A stretch of DNA of 64,000 nt from contig CANLRN010000012.1 of NCBI GenBank assembly GCA_947493495.1, positions 24,478-88,477 on the forward strand, given 5' to 3'. The stretch is from an uncultured Aquimarina sp. (GTDB lineage Bacteria > Bacteroidota > Bacteroidia > Flavobacteriales > Flavobacteriaceae). This document shows, piece after piece, positions 25,850-34,876 of the stretch. The notes beneath the pieces were generated by a model. The model ran no database searches and was not told the origin of the DNA. It saw nothing but the letters and a program-made list of their open reading frames with translations. Position numbers and translations under genes: made by a program. Every line of letters starts with the position of its first letter. Within the stretch, counting starts at the first letter, position 1.

Positions 25850-26791
25850 ATGCCTAATTCAATTACAGAAGCAAAGTTTTTTGCTTGTAACCAAAGTACA
25901 GAACTAGCAGATAAAATAGTACGAGCGTATGGGGCTAAGTTAGGGAATGTGATTACATCAACCTATAGTGATGGCGAGTTTCAACCTTCTTTTGAAGAAT
26001 CTGTAAGAGGCTCTAGAGTTTTTATTATTGGATCTACGCACCCGAGTTCTGATCATTTAATGGAAATGTTATTGATGTTGGATGCTGCAAAACGAGCTTC
26101 TGCTCGTCACATCACAGCAGTACTGCCGTACTACGGTTGGGCACGTCAGGATAGAAAGGATAAACCAAGAGTTCCTATTGCCGCTAAGCTAATTGCAAAA
26201 ATGCTAGAAACGGCAGGAGCAACAAGAATAATCACGATGGACTTGCATGCAGATCAAATACAAGGGTTTTTTGAGAAACCTGTAGATCATTTATATGCAT
26301 CCACTATATTTTTACCATATTTGAAATCACTTAATTTAGATAACCTTACAATTGCTTCTCCTGATATGGGAGGATCCAAAAGAGCCTATGCATATTCAAA
26401 AGCATTACAAAGTGATGTAGTTATCTGCTATAAGCAAAGAGCAAAAGCAAATGTAATTTCTCATATGGAGTTGATTGGAGATGTAACGGGTAAGAATGTA
26501 GTATTGGTTGATGATATGGTAGATACTGCCGGGACACTTACTAAAGCAGCAGATTTAATGATAGAAAGAGGAGCAAAAAGTGTAAGAGCGATTTGTACAC
26601 ATCCTATTCTTTCAGGAACTGCTTATGAAAGATTAGAAAATTCAAAACTAGAAGAATTAATCATTACTGATTCTATTCCTCTTAAACAAAAAAGTGATAA
26701 AATTAGAGTGATTACTTGTGCAAATTTATTTGCAGATGTGATGAATAGAGTTCATAACAATGAATCTATTAGCTCTAAGTTTATAATGTAA
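25850..26791 (+). CDS. prs: Ribose-phosphate pyrophosphokinase
   Basis: 313 residues. Makes PRPP from ribose 5-phosphate and ATP, for nucleotide, His and Trp synthesis. Typical segments: YSDGEFQPSFEESVRG, PYYGWARQDRK (the flexible ATP loop), TMDLHADQIQGFF, and the PRPP-binding loop VVLVDDMVDTAGTL. Cytoplasmic. Followed 27 bp later by rplY, as in many flavobacteria. Confidence 0.97.
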   Translation: MPNSITEAKFFACNQSTELADKIVRAYGAKLGNVITSTYSDGEFQPSFEESVRGSRVFIIGSTHPSSDHLMEMLLMLDAAKRASARHITAVLPYYGWARQDRKDKPRVPIAAKLIAKMLETAGATRIITMDLHADQIQGFFEKPVDHLYASTIFLPYLKSLNLDNLTIASPDMGGSKRAYAYSKALQSDVVICYKQRAKANVISHMELIGDVTGKNVVLVDDMVDTAGTLTKAADLMIERGAKSVRAICTHPILSGTAYERLENSKLEELIITDSIPLKQKSDKIRVITCANLFADVMNRVHNNESISSKFIM

Positions 26792-26818
26792 ATTAATAAC
26801 TATTAATATATTTTAAAA

Positions 26819-27457
26819 ATGAAGTCATTAACAATCAATGCATCTCAAAGAGAAAGCGTAGGCAAGAAAGCTACAAAAGCCTTACGTAATGCTGGACAGG
26901 TACCTTGTGTGATATATGGTGGAGACACTATTGTACACTTTGCAGCGCCAGAAATTGCTTTCAAAAATTTAGTGTACACTCCAGACGTTCATACCGTGGT
27001 AATAGCGTTGGATAATGGTAAAAATATAAATGCAATCTTACAGGACATTCAATTTCATCCAGTGACGGATAAGATTTTGCATATTGATTTTATCGAAATT
27101 TTTGATGACAAACCAATTACTGTAGAGCTTCCTTTTAGAACAACTGGAAACTCTCGTGGTGTTCGTAATGGAGGTGTTTTACGTTACAACCTAAGACGTA
27201 TAAAAGTAAAAGGAATGGCACCTAAGTTACCAGACGTGATCGAAGGAGATATCTCTGAACTTAAGATCGGAAATAAATTATATGTAACAGATGTAGATAG
27301 TGATGGTTTTACTATTCTACACCCAGAAAATACTGTAATATGTATGATCAAAACTTCTCGTACAGCAATCGAAGATGAAGAAGAAACAGAAGAAGAAGAA
27401 GGAGCAGCAGCAGAGGGAGCAGAAGGAGCAGCAGCAGAAGCACCTGCAGAAGCATAA
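26819..27457 (+). CDS. rplY: 50S ribosomal protein L25/general stress protein Ctc
   Basis: 212 residues. N-terminal L25 domain (1-95; [26 protein letters not shown]) that binds 5S rRNA, a C-terminal TL5/Ctc beta domain (about 100-185; [18 protein letters not shown]) and an acidic, alanine-rich tail (190-212). Co-transcribed with prs; a strong terminator follows. Confidence 0.96.
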   Translation: MKSLTINASQRESVGKKATKALRNAGQVPCVIYGGDTIVHFAAPEIAFKNLVYTPDVHTVVIALDNGKNINAILQDIQFHPVTDKILHIDFIEIFDDKPITVELPFRTTGNSRGVRNGGVLRYNLRRIKVKGMAPKLPDVIEGDISELKIGNKLYVTDVDSDGFTILHPENTVICMIKTSRTAIEDEEETEEEEGAAAEGAEGAAAEAPAEA

Positions 27458-27486
27458 TTTATTTTTATGTCTTTATATATAAAACA

Positions 27487-27518
27487 AAAGCACTTCGAGT
27501 CTCCGAAGTGCTTTTTTT
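27487..27518 (+). terminator. Terminator after rplY
   Basis: Perfect 11-bp stem AAAGCACTTCG (27487-27497) with CGAAGTGCTTT (27504-27514), then a T-run. Confidence 0.93.
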
Positions 27519-27577
27519 ATAAACTTAGATCACCTCTTTGAATGAAGTTACTATTCTTCACAAAATGAAAATAAGAT

Positions 27578-28204
27578 ATGTTTTCTACTATCAGATCATT
27601 ATTTTTGAAAAATAAAAAAGAAATCCACGAAGATCTTATGAAAAAATTTCTTGTTGTTGGTCTTGGTAATATTGGCCCAAAATATGTTAATACTCGTCAT
27701 AATATTGGATTTAAAATACTAGATACAATGGCTGATGAAGTATCTTTAAGTTTTGAAACAGAAAAACTTGGAGATCTTACTACATATAGGTTTAAAGGGC
27801 GTACAATTCTTTTACTAAAGCCTAATACATATATGAATCTTAGTGGTAAAGCAGTACGATATTGGCTAACAAAAGAAAAAATTCCCCTCGAAAACCTTTT
27901 AATCATTACAGATGATATTAATTTACCATTTGGTACTATCAGACTTAAAACTAAAGGAAGCGCAGGAGGACATAATGGTCTCAAGGATGTAGAATTAAAA
28001 CTAAACACTTCTACATATAATCGTTTTAGATTTGGAGTAGGAGCAGAATTTGGTAAAGGAAGACAAGTAGATTATGTATTAGGGGAGTGGAGTTCCGAAG
28101 AACAAAATGCTTTACCAGAAAGACTGGATAAAGGAATAGCGTTAATCAAATCATATGTTACTGCTGGATTAGCTAATACTATGAGCGCCTTTAATGGGAA
28201 ATAA
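27578..28204 (+). CDS. pth: Peptidyl-tRNA hydrolase
   Basis: 208 residues from the first ATG; the conserved enzyme starts at MKKFLVVGLGN (residue 21, ATG at 27638), so the first 20 residues are an extension or the start is internal. Key residues are present: Asn31 and His41 (NTRHNIG), Asn87 (NTYMNLSG), Asp112-Asp113 (ITDDINLP) and Asn133 (GGHNGLKD). Frees tRNA from stalled peptidyl-tRNA. It has its own transcription start, since the rplY terminator lies upstream. Confidence 0.95.
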   Translation: MFSTIRSLFLKNKKEIHEDLMKKFLVVGLGNIGPKYVNTRHNIGFKILDTMADEVSLSFETEKLGDLTTYRFKGRTILLLKPNTYMNLSGKAVRYWLTKEKIPLENLLIITDDINLPFGTIRLKTKGSAGGHNGLKDVELKLNTSTYNRFRFGVGAEFGKGRQVDYVLGEWSSEEQNALPERLDKGIALIKSYVTAGLANTMSAFNGK

Positions 28205-28407
28205 ATAGTTGTTTTCGCTACATTTGTTTAATTTTATGACGTATAAAAAACACAAGTATTTTTTAGAAAAAATTAAATTTTTATCAGAATAATTGATATT
28301 AATTTTTAATAAAATTTGAGATCTTTACAATGAAATATAATCATCACAATTCACTTTTATCACATCTTGAATTATCACATTTTATCTGATAATAAAAAAA
28401 TAAACGG

Positions 28408-29340
28408 ATGAAACGTTATAAAGATGCCAATACATATGATAATCAAACACCTTCTGTAGTAACAATAGGAACCTTTGATGGAGTTCACATAGGGCACAAA
28501 AAAATAATAGAACGCTTAGTAGAAACTTCGCAAAAAAATGATTTAGAATCTATAGTTCTTACTTTTTTTCCGCACCCTAGAATGATATTGCAAAAGGATA
28601 CCAATATCAAGTTGATCAATACCATTGAAGAACGAATACAAATATTAGAAAAAACGGGATTAGATAATCTAATCATACATCCATTTACCATGGAGTTTTC
28701 GAGACTTTCTGCAGGAGAGTATGTAGAACAAATGTTAGTTGATAAGCTACATGTAAGACATGTAATTATAGGATATGATCATAGATTTGGTAGAAATCGT
28801 AATTCTAATATAACTGACCTAGCTACTTATGGAATGCAAAATAACTTTACTGTAGAAGAAATCTCTAAACAAGATATAGAAGATGTGGCAGTAAGCTCGA
28901 CAAAAATTCGCAATGCACTGCTAGACGGTGATATTACAAAAGCGAATATGTATTTGGGCTATAATTTTATGCTTACAGGTAGAGTAGTAAAAGGTAAAGA
29001 ACTAGGGCGTAAACTAGAATATCCTACGGCTAACTTGCATATAGAAGAAGCGTATAAGATTATCCCTAGAAAAGGAGTCTATATAGTACGATCATTAATA
29101 GACAGTAAAACCTATTATGGGATGATGAATATTGGCACCAATCCAACTGTTAGTGGAACAAAACAAACTATAGAAACTCATTTCTTTGATGCCTCTTTTA
29201 ACCTGTATGATAAAAAAATTCAGATCGAAATGCTAAAACGTATTAGAGATGAGAAAAAATTTGAATCTATAGAAGCATTAAAAATAGCAATGCAAGAAGA
29301 TGAAGATTTCTCTAGAAACTATATAAATGATATGGTATGA
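28408..29340 (+). CDS. ribF: Bifunctional riboflavin kinase/FAD synthetase
   Basis: 310 residues. N-terminal FAD synthetase (nucleotidyltransferase) with GTFDGVHIGHKKII (HxGH) and the VSSTKIRNALLDGD motif; C-terminal flavokinase (about 180-310) with KGKELGRKLEYPTANL and RKGVYIV. Makes FMN and FAD. Its TGA overlaps the next ATG (ATGA), so it is translationally coupled to the HTTM gene. Confidence 0.96.
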   Translation: MKRYKDANTYDNQTPSVVTIGTFDGVHIGHKKIIERLVETSQKNDLESIVLTFFPHPRMILQKDTNIKLINTIEERIQILEKTGLDNLIIHPFTMEFSRLSAGEYVEQMLVDKLHVRHVIIGYDHRFGRNRNSNITDLATYGMQNNFTVEEISKQDIEDVAVSSTKIRNALLDGDITKANMYLGYNFMLTGRVVKGKELGRKLEYPTANLHIEEAYKIIPRKGVYIVRSLIDSKTYYGMMNIGTNPTVSGTKQTIETHFFDASFNLYDKKIQIEMLKRIRDEKKFESIEALKIAMQEDEDFSRNYINDMV

Positions 29341-30659
29341 TCAATCGGTGGTTGTTTGTACAGATAGACAACAGTGCGCTCATTATTTTTAGAGTATTTT
29401 TTGGATTTCTGATTGCTGCAGAATCTTTTGGAGCGATCCTTACGGGCTGGGTTAAGCGAACATTGGTCGAACCAAAATTCACCTTCAATTTTATTGGATT
29501 TGATTTTTTACAGCCACTACCTGGGCCTGGAATGTATTTCTACTTTGCCTTGATGGGAATATTCGGGGTATTAGTAATGATTGGATATAAATACAGGTGG
29601 AGTATGATCGGATATACCATCTTGTGGGCAGGTGTTTATTATATGCAAAAATCTTCTTATAATAATCACTACTATCTACTTCTACTCTTATGCATAATGA
29701 TGTCTGTTTTACCCGCAGGGAATTATTTTTCTATAGATGTAAAACAAAATCCAATGGTAAAAAAGATAGCCATGCCGAGATGGTGTATCTTAGTTATTAT
29801 TGCACAATTATGGATTGTATATACCTATGCTTCTATAGCAAAAATATATCCTGATTGGTTGGATTTTACGGTAGCCAAAAATCTTATGATGTCCAGAGCC
29901 AATTATCCAATTATTGGAACTACATTACAACAACATTGGGTACATGTTTGTATTACTTATTTTGGGATTTTATTTGATTTGTTAATTATCCCGTTGTTAC
30001 TGTGGCGAAAAACAAGAGTAGCTGCTTTCTGTATTAGTATCTTTTTTCATCTATTTAATTCTATAATATTTCAGATAGGAATATTTCCGTATTTGTCGCT
30101 GGCTTTTAGCGTATTTTTCTTTTCTAAAGAACGGATACATCACATCTTTATGCAAAAAAAAGAGTTTTATACCGCTAATGAGATAATAGTACCTGATTAC
30201 AAGAAGGTATTACTCTCAGCTTTTGTGATTTGGTTTGTTATTCAGCTTACATTACCTATTAGACATTGGTGTATACCTGGAGATGTCTTATGGACAGAAG
30301 AAGGGCATAAACTCAGCTGGCGGATGATGCTTAGAGGTAAATCAGGGCATACTAATTTCTATATTGTAGATACTGATGATACTAGTAGAAAAAGACAATT
30401 GGTAAATAAAAATGAATATTTGTCTAAGAAACAAATTAGGATGGTATCTGCTAAGCCAGATGGCATGTGGCAGTTTGCGCAATATCTCAAGGCCGAATAT
30501 GCTGCTCAAGGAAAAAATATAGCCGTCTTTGTAGATAGTAAAGTATCTGTAAATGGTAAAAAATATAAAAAACTTATTGACTCTGAAGTAGATTTGGCAT
30601 CTGTAACATGGAATTATTTTACCACGAATCCTTGGGTTATAAAGTATTCAAATGACTAA
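29337..30659 (+). CDS. HTTM domain membrane protein (vitamin K gamma-carboxylase-like)
   Basis: 440 residues. Multiple membrane segments beginning ALIIFRVFFGFLIAAES, then YFYFALMGIFGVLVMIGY, YYLLLLLCIMMSVLPAG, ILVIIAQLWIVYTYAS (HTTM core with KIYPDWLD), and further helices to about residue 320. The soluble C-terminal part contains LSWRMMLRGKSGHTNFYI. This is the flavobacterial HTTM family related to vitamin K-dependent gamma-carboxylase; the substrate is unknown. Overlaps ribF by 4 bp, so it may be a redox or quinone-dependent enzyme tied to flavin supply, though that is inference. Confidence 0.9.
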   Translation: MINRWLFVQIDNSALIIFRVFFGFLIAAESFGAILTGWVKRTLVEPKFTFNFIGFDFLQPLPGPGMYFYFALMGIFGVLVMIGYKYRWSMIGYTILWAGVYYMQKSSYNNHYYLLLLLCIMMSVLPAGNYFSIDVKQNPMVKKIAMPRWCILVIIAQLWIVYTYASIAKIYPDWLDFTVAKNLMMSRANYPIIGTTLQQHWVHVCITYFGILFDLLIIPLLLWRKTRVAAFCISIFFHLFNSIIFQIGIFPYLSLAFSVFFFSKERIHHIFMQKKEFYTANEIIVPDYKKVLLSAFVIWFVIQLTLPIRHWCIPGDVLWTEEGHKLSWRMMLRGKSGHTNFYIVDTDDTSRKRQLVNKNEYLSKKQIRMVSAKPDGMWQFAQYLKAEYAAQGKNIAVFVDSKVSVNGKKYKKLIDSEVDLASVTWNYFTTNPWVIKYSND

Positions 30660-30830
30660 TTAAAGAGTGTAGTAAAAATACATATTTGAACAATTTCATC
30701 AGATTTATGTACTCTAAAATCATAATAAATGCCTCTTGCAATTATTCTTTACAGGCATCAATACTCTAAAAAATCTTAATTAAAATCATTTAATCGAGCA
30801 CTAATGCTAATTTTTTGCAAAATATCTGTT

Positions 30831-30854
30831 AATAACGTGTGCGAACACGTTATT
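30831..30854 (+). terminator. GNRA-loop hairpin downstream of the HTTM gene
   Basis: Perfect 10-bp stem AATAACGTGT/ACACGTTATT closing a GCGA tetraloop, followed only by TTG, so weak as a terminator. It is 172 bp after the HTTM stop and 99 bp before the relic secreted gene; it could be terminator or leader structure. Confidence 0.5.
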
Positions 30855-30952
30855 TTGATTCCTTCTTAATTTGTAATATAAAAACTAAGAAGAGGTTAAA
30901 ATTAACACAAACTTTAAATTAACACATAATTATAAATTCAAACTACAATTGG

Positions 30953-31363
30953 ATGAGAGGTATTCTCATCTTTATTGCTTTTTGTTCTATAGAAGTAATT
31001 GCACAAAATTCTACCACAGCAACTTCGTCTGGAAATTGGTCTAACTCTTCTATCACTTCGTCTAGTGTACCCAATCCTGGGCAAAGAGTCAGCTTTGATA
31101 TCACGGATCAGATCAACCAAGCGCTCTCAAAGGGTCAACAAGCCATTAATTTTCGTTTGGGCAGTGGAATAAGCAGTCGTAACGACGCTCTTGTGAGCTA
31201 CCATTCGTTTGAAGCGGCTAACGCTTCTGATAGACCATAGTTAACCTCTACAGCCACGAGAAGTGCGCTCACTGATGAAGAAAACCCGAAGGAAAATATT
31301 TATGTATATCCGAACCCGGTAGTAAAACACCGGGTTTTGATACATCCGGTGTTTTCTTATTAG
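30953..31363 (+). pseudogene. Relic of a secreted carbohydrate-binding (CBM96/DNRLRE-like) protein
   Basis: ATG at 30953 opens a signal peptide (MRGILIFIAFCSIEVIAQ). The mature part jumps to VSFDITDQINQALSKGQ and INFRLGSG...HSFEAANASDRP, the end of a CBM96/DNRLRE-type beta domain. A TAG at 31238-31240 interrupts; the frame continues with LTSTATRSALTDEEN and then ENIYVYPNPV, the opening of a T9SS sorting domain, and stops at 31363 inside a hairpin. So the central catalytic part has been deleted, one nonsense codon is present and the T9SS tail is truncated. Original activity unknown; polysaccharide lyases often carry such domains. Confidence 0.65.
31324..31358 (+). terminator. Terminator at the end of the relic secreted gene
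   Basis: Stem AAAACACCGG (31324-31333) with CCGGTGTTTT (31346-31355). A competing stem AACCCGGT (31313-31320) with ACCGGGTT (31329-31336) overlaps it. Confidence 0.65.
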
Positions 31364-31620
31364 AATTTTTGATGTAAAGAGTGTTTTTTTTGCAAAAAAA
31401 TAAGAATAAAATGATTTAATAACCAAAATGAATATGTTGGAATAGAAAAGTTGTAATCTGTTTTATCGATTATATACTAATGCTATGAAGGAGCACAATA
31501 CCTTTCATCCTTCTTAGAGTACATAATAGCTATTTCCTCCTATTGAGTGTAGTTTTACCATTCTAAAATATTGATCAAAATTAATGTGAGAATTCAAAGT
31601 ATTTAAACAGCTGTTTTCTT

Positions 31621-31628
31621 TAAATTTG
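31621..31628 (+). promoter_or_regulatory. -7 promoter element for serS
   Basis: TAAATTTG (TAnnTTTG) 42 bp before the serS ATG at 31670. Its position makes the TTG at 31652 an unlikely start but does not exclude it. Confidence 0.55.
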
Positions 31629-31669
31629 CGGTCTGATCTCATAATCCTTAATTGCTCAAAATAGAAACT

Positions 31670-32941
31670 ATGTTAGTTACTCAGGACATCATCACAAAAA
31701 AAGATGCATACATAAAAGCATTAGCCAAAAGAAATTTTAATGCCGCACCAATTATAGAAAAAGTAATTGCTCTAGATGAAGAAAGGCGTGCTACACAGGC
31801 TAAACTAGATAATATAAAAGCAGATTCTAACAAACTAAATAAGGAGATTGGAGTTCTTTTTAAGAATGGAGAACAGCAAAAAGCAGGAATTTTAAAAGAA
31901 AAAGCTTCACAGATCAAAGAAAGTATGAGTGAACTTTCTGAAAAGCTTCCTGAAATTAAAGAAGAACTTGTCAATCTTTTATATACAATCCCGAATATCC
32001 CTCACTCTTCTGTCCCTGATGGACAGAGTGATGAAGATAATGAAGAGATATTTAGAGAAGGAGACATTCCTGTATTAGAAAATGATGCAATGCCTCACTG
32101 GGAATTGGCAAAAAAATATGATATTATAGATTTTGAATTGGGTGTAAAGATTACGGGTGCTGGTTTTCCAGTTTATAAAGGAAAAGGTGCTCGATTACAA
32201 CGTGCATTGATTAGCTATTTTCTAGATAAAAATACTGCAGCGGGATATACAGAATATCAAGTTCCACATTTGGTAAACGAAGCTTCTGGATATGGTACAG
32301 GGCAATTACCTGATAAAGAAGGGCAAATGTACCACATTACTGCCGATGATTTGTATTTGATCCCCACAGCAGAAGTGCCAGTGACTAATATGTTTAGAAA
32401 TGAATTGGTAACCGAAAAGGAGCTGCCTATTTGTTGTACTGGATATACACCCTGTTTTAGAAGAGAAGCTGGTTCTTATGGAGCACATGTACGTGGTCTG
32501 AATCGGTTGCATCAATTCGACAAAGTAGAAATCGTGCGCATCGAAAAACCAGAAAACTCATATGAAGCCCTAGATGGAATGGTAGCTCATGTAAAATCAA
32601 TTTTAAAAGATTTAGAGTTACCCTACCGTATTTTACGTCTCTGCGGCGGAGATATTGGTTTTACGGCTGCTCTAACATATGATTTTGAGGTATTTTCTAC
32701 CGCTCAAGATCGCTGGTTAGAGATTAGCTCTGTTTCTAATTTTGAATCCTATCAAGCTAATCGACTAAAATTACGATTTAAAGATAATAATGGTAAAAAC
32801 CAATTGGCTCATACATTGAATGGAAGTTCATTAGCCTTGCCAAGAGTATTAGCAGGGATTTTAGAAAATTATCAAACTCCAAAGGGGATAAAAATTCCTG
32901 ATGTCTTAGTCCCTTATTGTGGGTTCGAATATATAGATTGA
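31670..32941 (+). CDS. serS: Seryl-tRNA synthetase
   Basis: 423 residues from ATG 31670, chosen over an upstream TTG (31652) because family members begin ML.V.. followed by the coiled-coil arm. N-terminal tRNA-binding coiled coil (about 25-105), then class II catalytic core with motif 2 CCTGYTPCFRREAGSYG and motif 3 NGSSLALPRVLAGILENYQ. Charges tRNA-Ser. Cytoplasmic, single gene with its own promoter. Confidence 0.97.
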   Translation: MLVTQDIITKKDAYIKALAKRNFNAAPIIEKVIALDEERRATQAKLDNIKADSNKLNKEIGVLFKNGEQQKAGILKEKASQIKESMSELSEKLPEIKEELVNLLYTIPNIPHSSVPDGQSDEDNEEIFREGDIPVLENDAMPHWELAKKYDIIDFELGVKITGAGFPVYKGKGARLQRALISYFLDKNTAAGYTEYQVPHLVNEASGYGTGQLPDKEGQMYHITADDLYLIPTAEVPVTNMFRNELVTEKELPICCTGYTPCFRREAGSYGAHVRGLNRLHQFDKVEIVRIEKPENSYEALDGMVAHVKSILKDLELPYRILRLCGGDIGFTAALTYDFEVFSTAQDRWLEISSVSNFESYQANRLKLRFKDNNGKNQLAHTLNGSSLALPRVLAGILENYQTPKGIKIPDVLVPYCGFEYID

Positions 32942-33050
32942 TTTTTTGCTTACAGTAGTTGGTAATGTAAAGCCATGAATATTGAGTGTTAACAGTCTCT
33001 ATAACACGATATCAAAAGGCATTTGTTATATTTACAAAAAAACGTGCAAC

Positions 33051-34838
33051 ATGCGATTCATTCTTTTATGTATAATTTTTCTTTTTGTAGCTCCCGTGTT
33101 CAGTCAATCTGAACAATTGGCCAAGAATTATGTACAACAAGGAGAATATGAAAAGGCACTTTCTGTATATCAAAAATTATATGAACGTAACCCCAATCGT
33201 ATTAACTACTTTTTAGGGTTGATAGAATCGTATCAGCAATTAGAACGATTTGATGAAGCAGAAGAAATTCTAAAAAAAAGAATTGAGGGAACTCCTAGGA
33301 ATGCCCAATTACAAGTAGAACTAGGGCATCACTATGAATTACAAGGTGCTACAGAAAAAGCACAAATCCACTATAATAAAGCAATAGATAATTTTGATAC
33401 TAATTTAAATCAGGCATATTCACTCGCTCAGACATTCGAAAAATATAATCTTTTGGATCAAGCAGCTTTGATTTATGAAAAGGGGATGACGTATAATCCT
33501 GGAACAAATTTTAATGTCCAATTAGCCAAAATATATGGAGAACAAGGCAAAATAGAAAAAATGTTCAATAGTTATTTGGATTTACTGATGATACAACCTA
33601 ATTATAAAAATATCATTCAGCGTAACTTTAGTCAATACATTATAGAAGACCCTCTTAATGAAAATAATATAATTTTTAGAAAATTATTGATCAAAAAAAT
33701 ACAACAACAACCTGATGTCATATACAATGAACTCTTGAGTTGGTTATTTATTCAACAAAAAGAGTTTAAAAAAGCTTTTATACAAGAAAAAGCAATTTAT
33801 AAGCGAAAAGGAGAAGATTTACAGGGGATCATTAATCTTGCAAGAATAGCTATAGGGCATAAAGATATTAAATCAGCTACGCAGATTTTGGATTATATTT
33901 TACAATCTCCTGCAGCTGGAAATGATATCAAGCTTACTGCTCATAAGATTATACTCAAGGCAAGAACTGATACGGCAGATAAAAAAGAATATAAAAAAAT
34001 TGAAAATGAATATAATGTAGTTTTTGAAACTTATGGAAAATCGAGAGAGACTATCGGATTGCAGATAGATTATGCCCATTTTCTGGCATTTAGTCAAGAT
34101 CGAAATCAAGAAGCAATTAGTTTTTTAAAGGAATTATTAGATAGAGAAAAATTATCTAGATTCCAATCTTCTAGAGCAAAAATGAAAATTGCAGACATCC
34201 TTGTTTTAGATCAAAAATTCAATCAAGCATTAATATATTACACACAAGTGCAAAATGTATTAAAAAACAATTTCTTAGCTCAGGATGCGAGGTTTAAAGT
34301 AGCAAAAACCAGTTATTATAAAGGAGATTTTGCTTGGGCACAGACACAGCTAGATGTATTAAAATCTTCTACTTCTCAATTGATTGCTAACGACGCGATG
34401 GAATTGAGCCTTATTATCAGTGATAATTCATTAGAAGATTCTACACAGACAGCATTAAAGATATACGCTAAAGCTGATTTGTTATCTTTTCAGAATAAAA
34501 ACAAAGAGGCTATTGCTGTATATGATAAAATTCTTACGGACCATAGAGGAGAAAAGATAGAAGATGAAGCGTTTTTACAGCAAGCTAAACTATTCGAAAA
34601 AGAAAAAGAATTCGAGAAAGCTAAAATAAATTACCTGAAGATTATTGAGTTTTATAACAATGACATCCTAGTAGATGATGCTTATTATTGGTTAGCAGAG
34701 TTGTATGTAAATGTATTCCAAGAACCAGAGAAGGCAAAGGAGCTTTATGAAAAACTTATTTTTAATCATGCAGATAGTATTTATTTTGTAGATGCAAGAA
34801 AAAAATATCGAATGCTAAGAGGAGATGCTATTAATTGA
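33051..34838 (+). CDS. Exported tetratricopeptide repeat protein
   Basis: 595 residues from the ATG at 33051, where a clean signal peptide starts (MRFILLCIIFLFVAPVFSQ); the frame extends upstream to a TTG at 32982 that would bury the signal. TPR units run through most of the protein, for example NYVQQGEYEKALSVYQKLYE, AYYWLAELYVNVFQEPEKAK near the C-terminus. No enzyme domain. Probably a periplasmic scaffold. In flavobacteria such a gene commonly sits near serS and the DUF4286-rsmA-mgtE genes; here 9 kb separates them. Confidence 0.88.
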   Translation: MRFILLCIIFLFVAPVFSQSEQLAKNYVQQGEYEKALSVYQKLYERNPNRINYFLGLIESYQQLERFDEAEEILKKRIEGTPRNAQLQVELGHHYELQGATEKAQIHYNKAIDNFDTNLNQAYSLAQTFEKYNLLDQAALIYEKGMTYNPGTNFNVQLAKIYGEQGKIEKMFNSYLDLLMIQPNYKNIIQRNFSQYIIEDPLNENNIIFRKLLIKKIQQQPDVIYNELLSWLFIQQKEFKKAFIQEKAIYKRKGEDLQGIINLARIAIGHKDIKSATQILDYILQSPAAGNDIKLTAHKIILKARTDTADKKEYKKIENEYNVVFETYGKSRETIGLQIDYAHFLAFSQDRNQEAISFLKELLDREKLSRFQSSRAKMKIADILVLDQKFNQALIYYTQVQNVLKNNFLAQDARFKVAKTSYYKGDFAWAQTQLDVLKSSTSQLIANDAMELSLIISDNSLEDSTQTALKIYAKADLLSFQNKNKEAIAVYDKILTDHRGEKIEDEAFLQQAKLFEKEKEFEKAKINYLKIIEFYNNDILVDDAYYWLAELYVNVFQEPEKAKELYEKLIFNHADSIYFVDARKKYRMLRGDAIN

Positions 34839-34876
34839 CTTTAGGTAGTAGTAATAATGATTTAAAAAAAATACTC

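Noticed and set aside
31652..31669. TTG start for serS
   Set aside because: Family members begin at the position of the ATG at 31670, and the extra residues have no counterpart.
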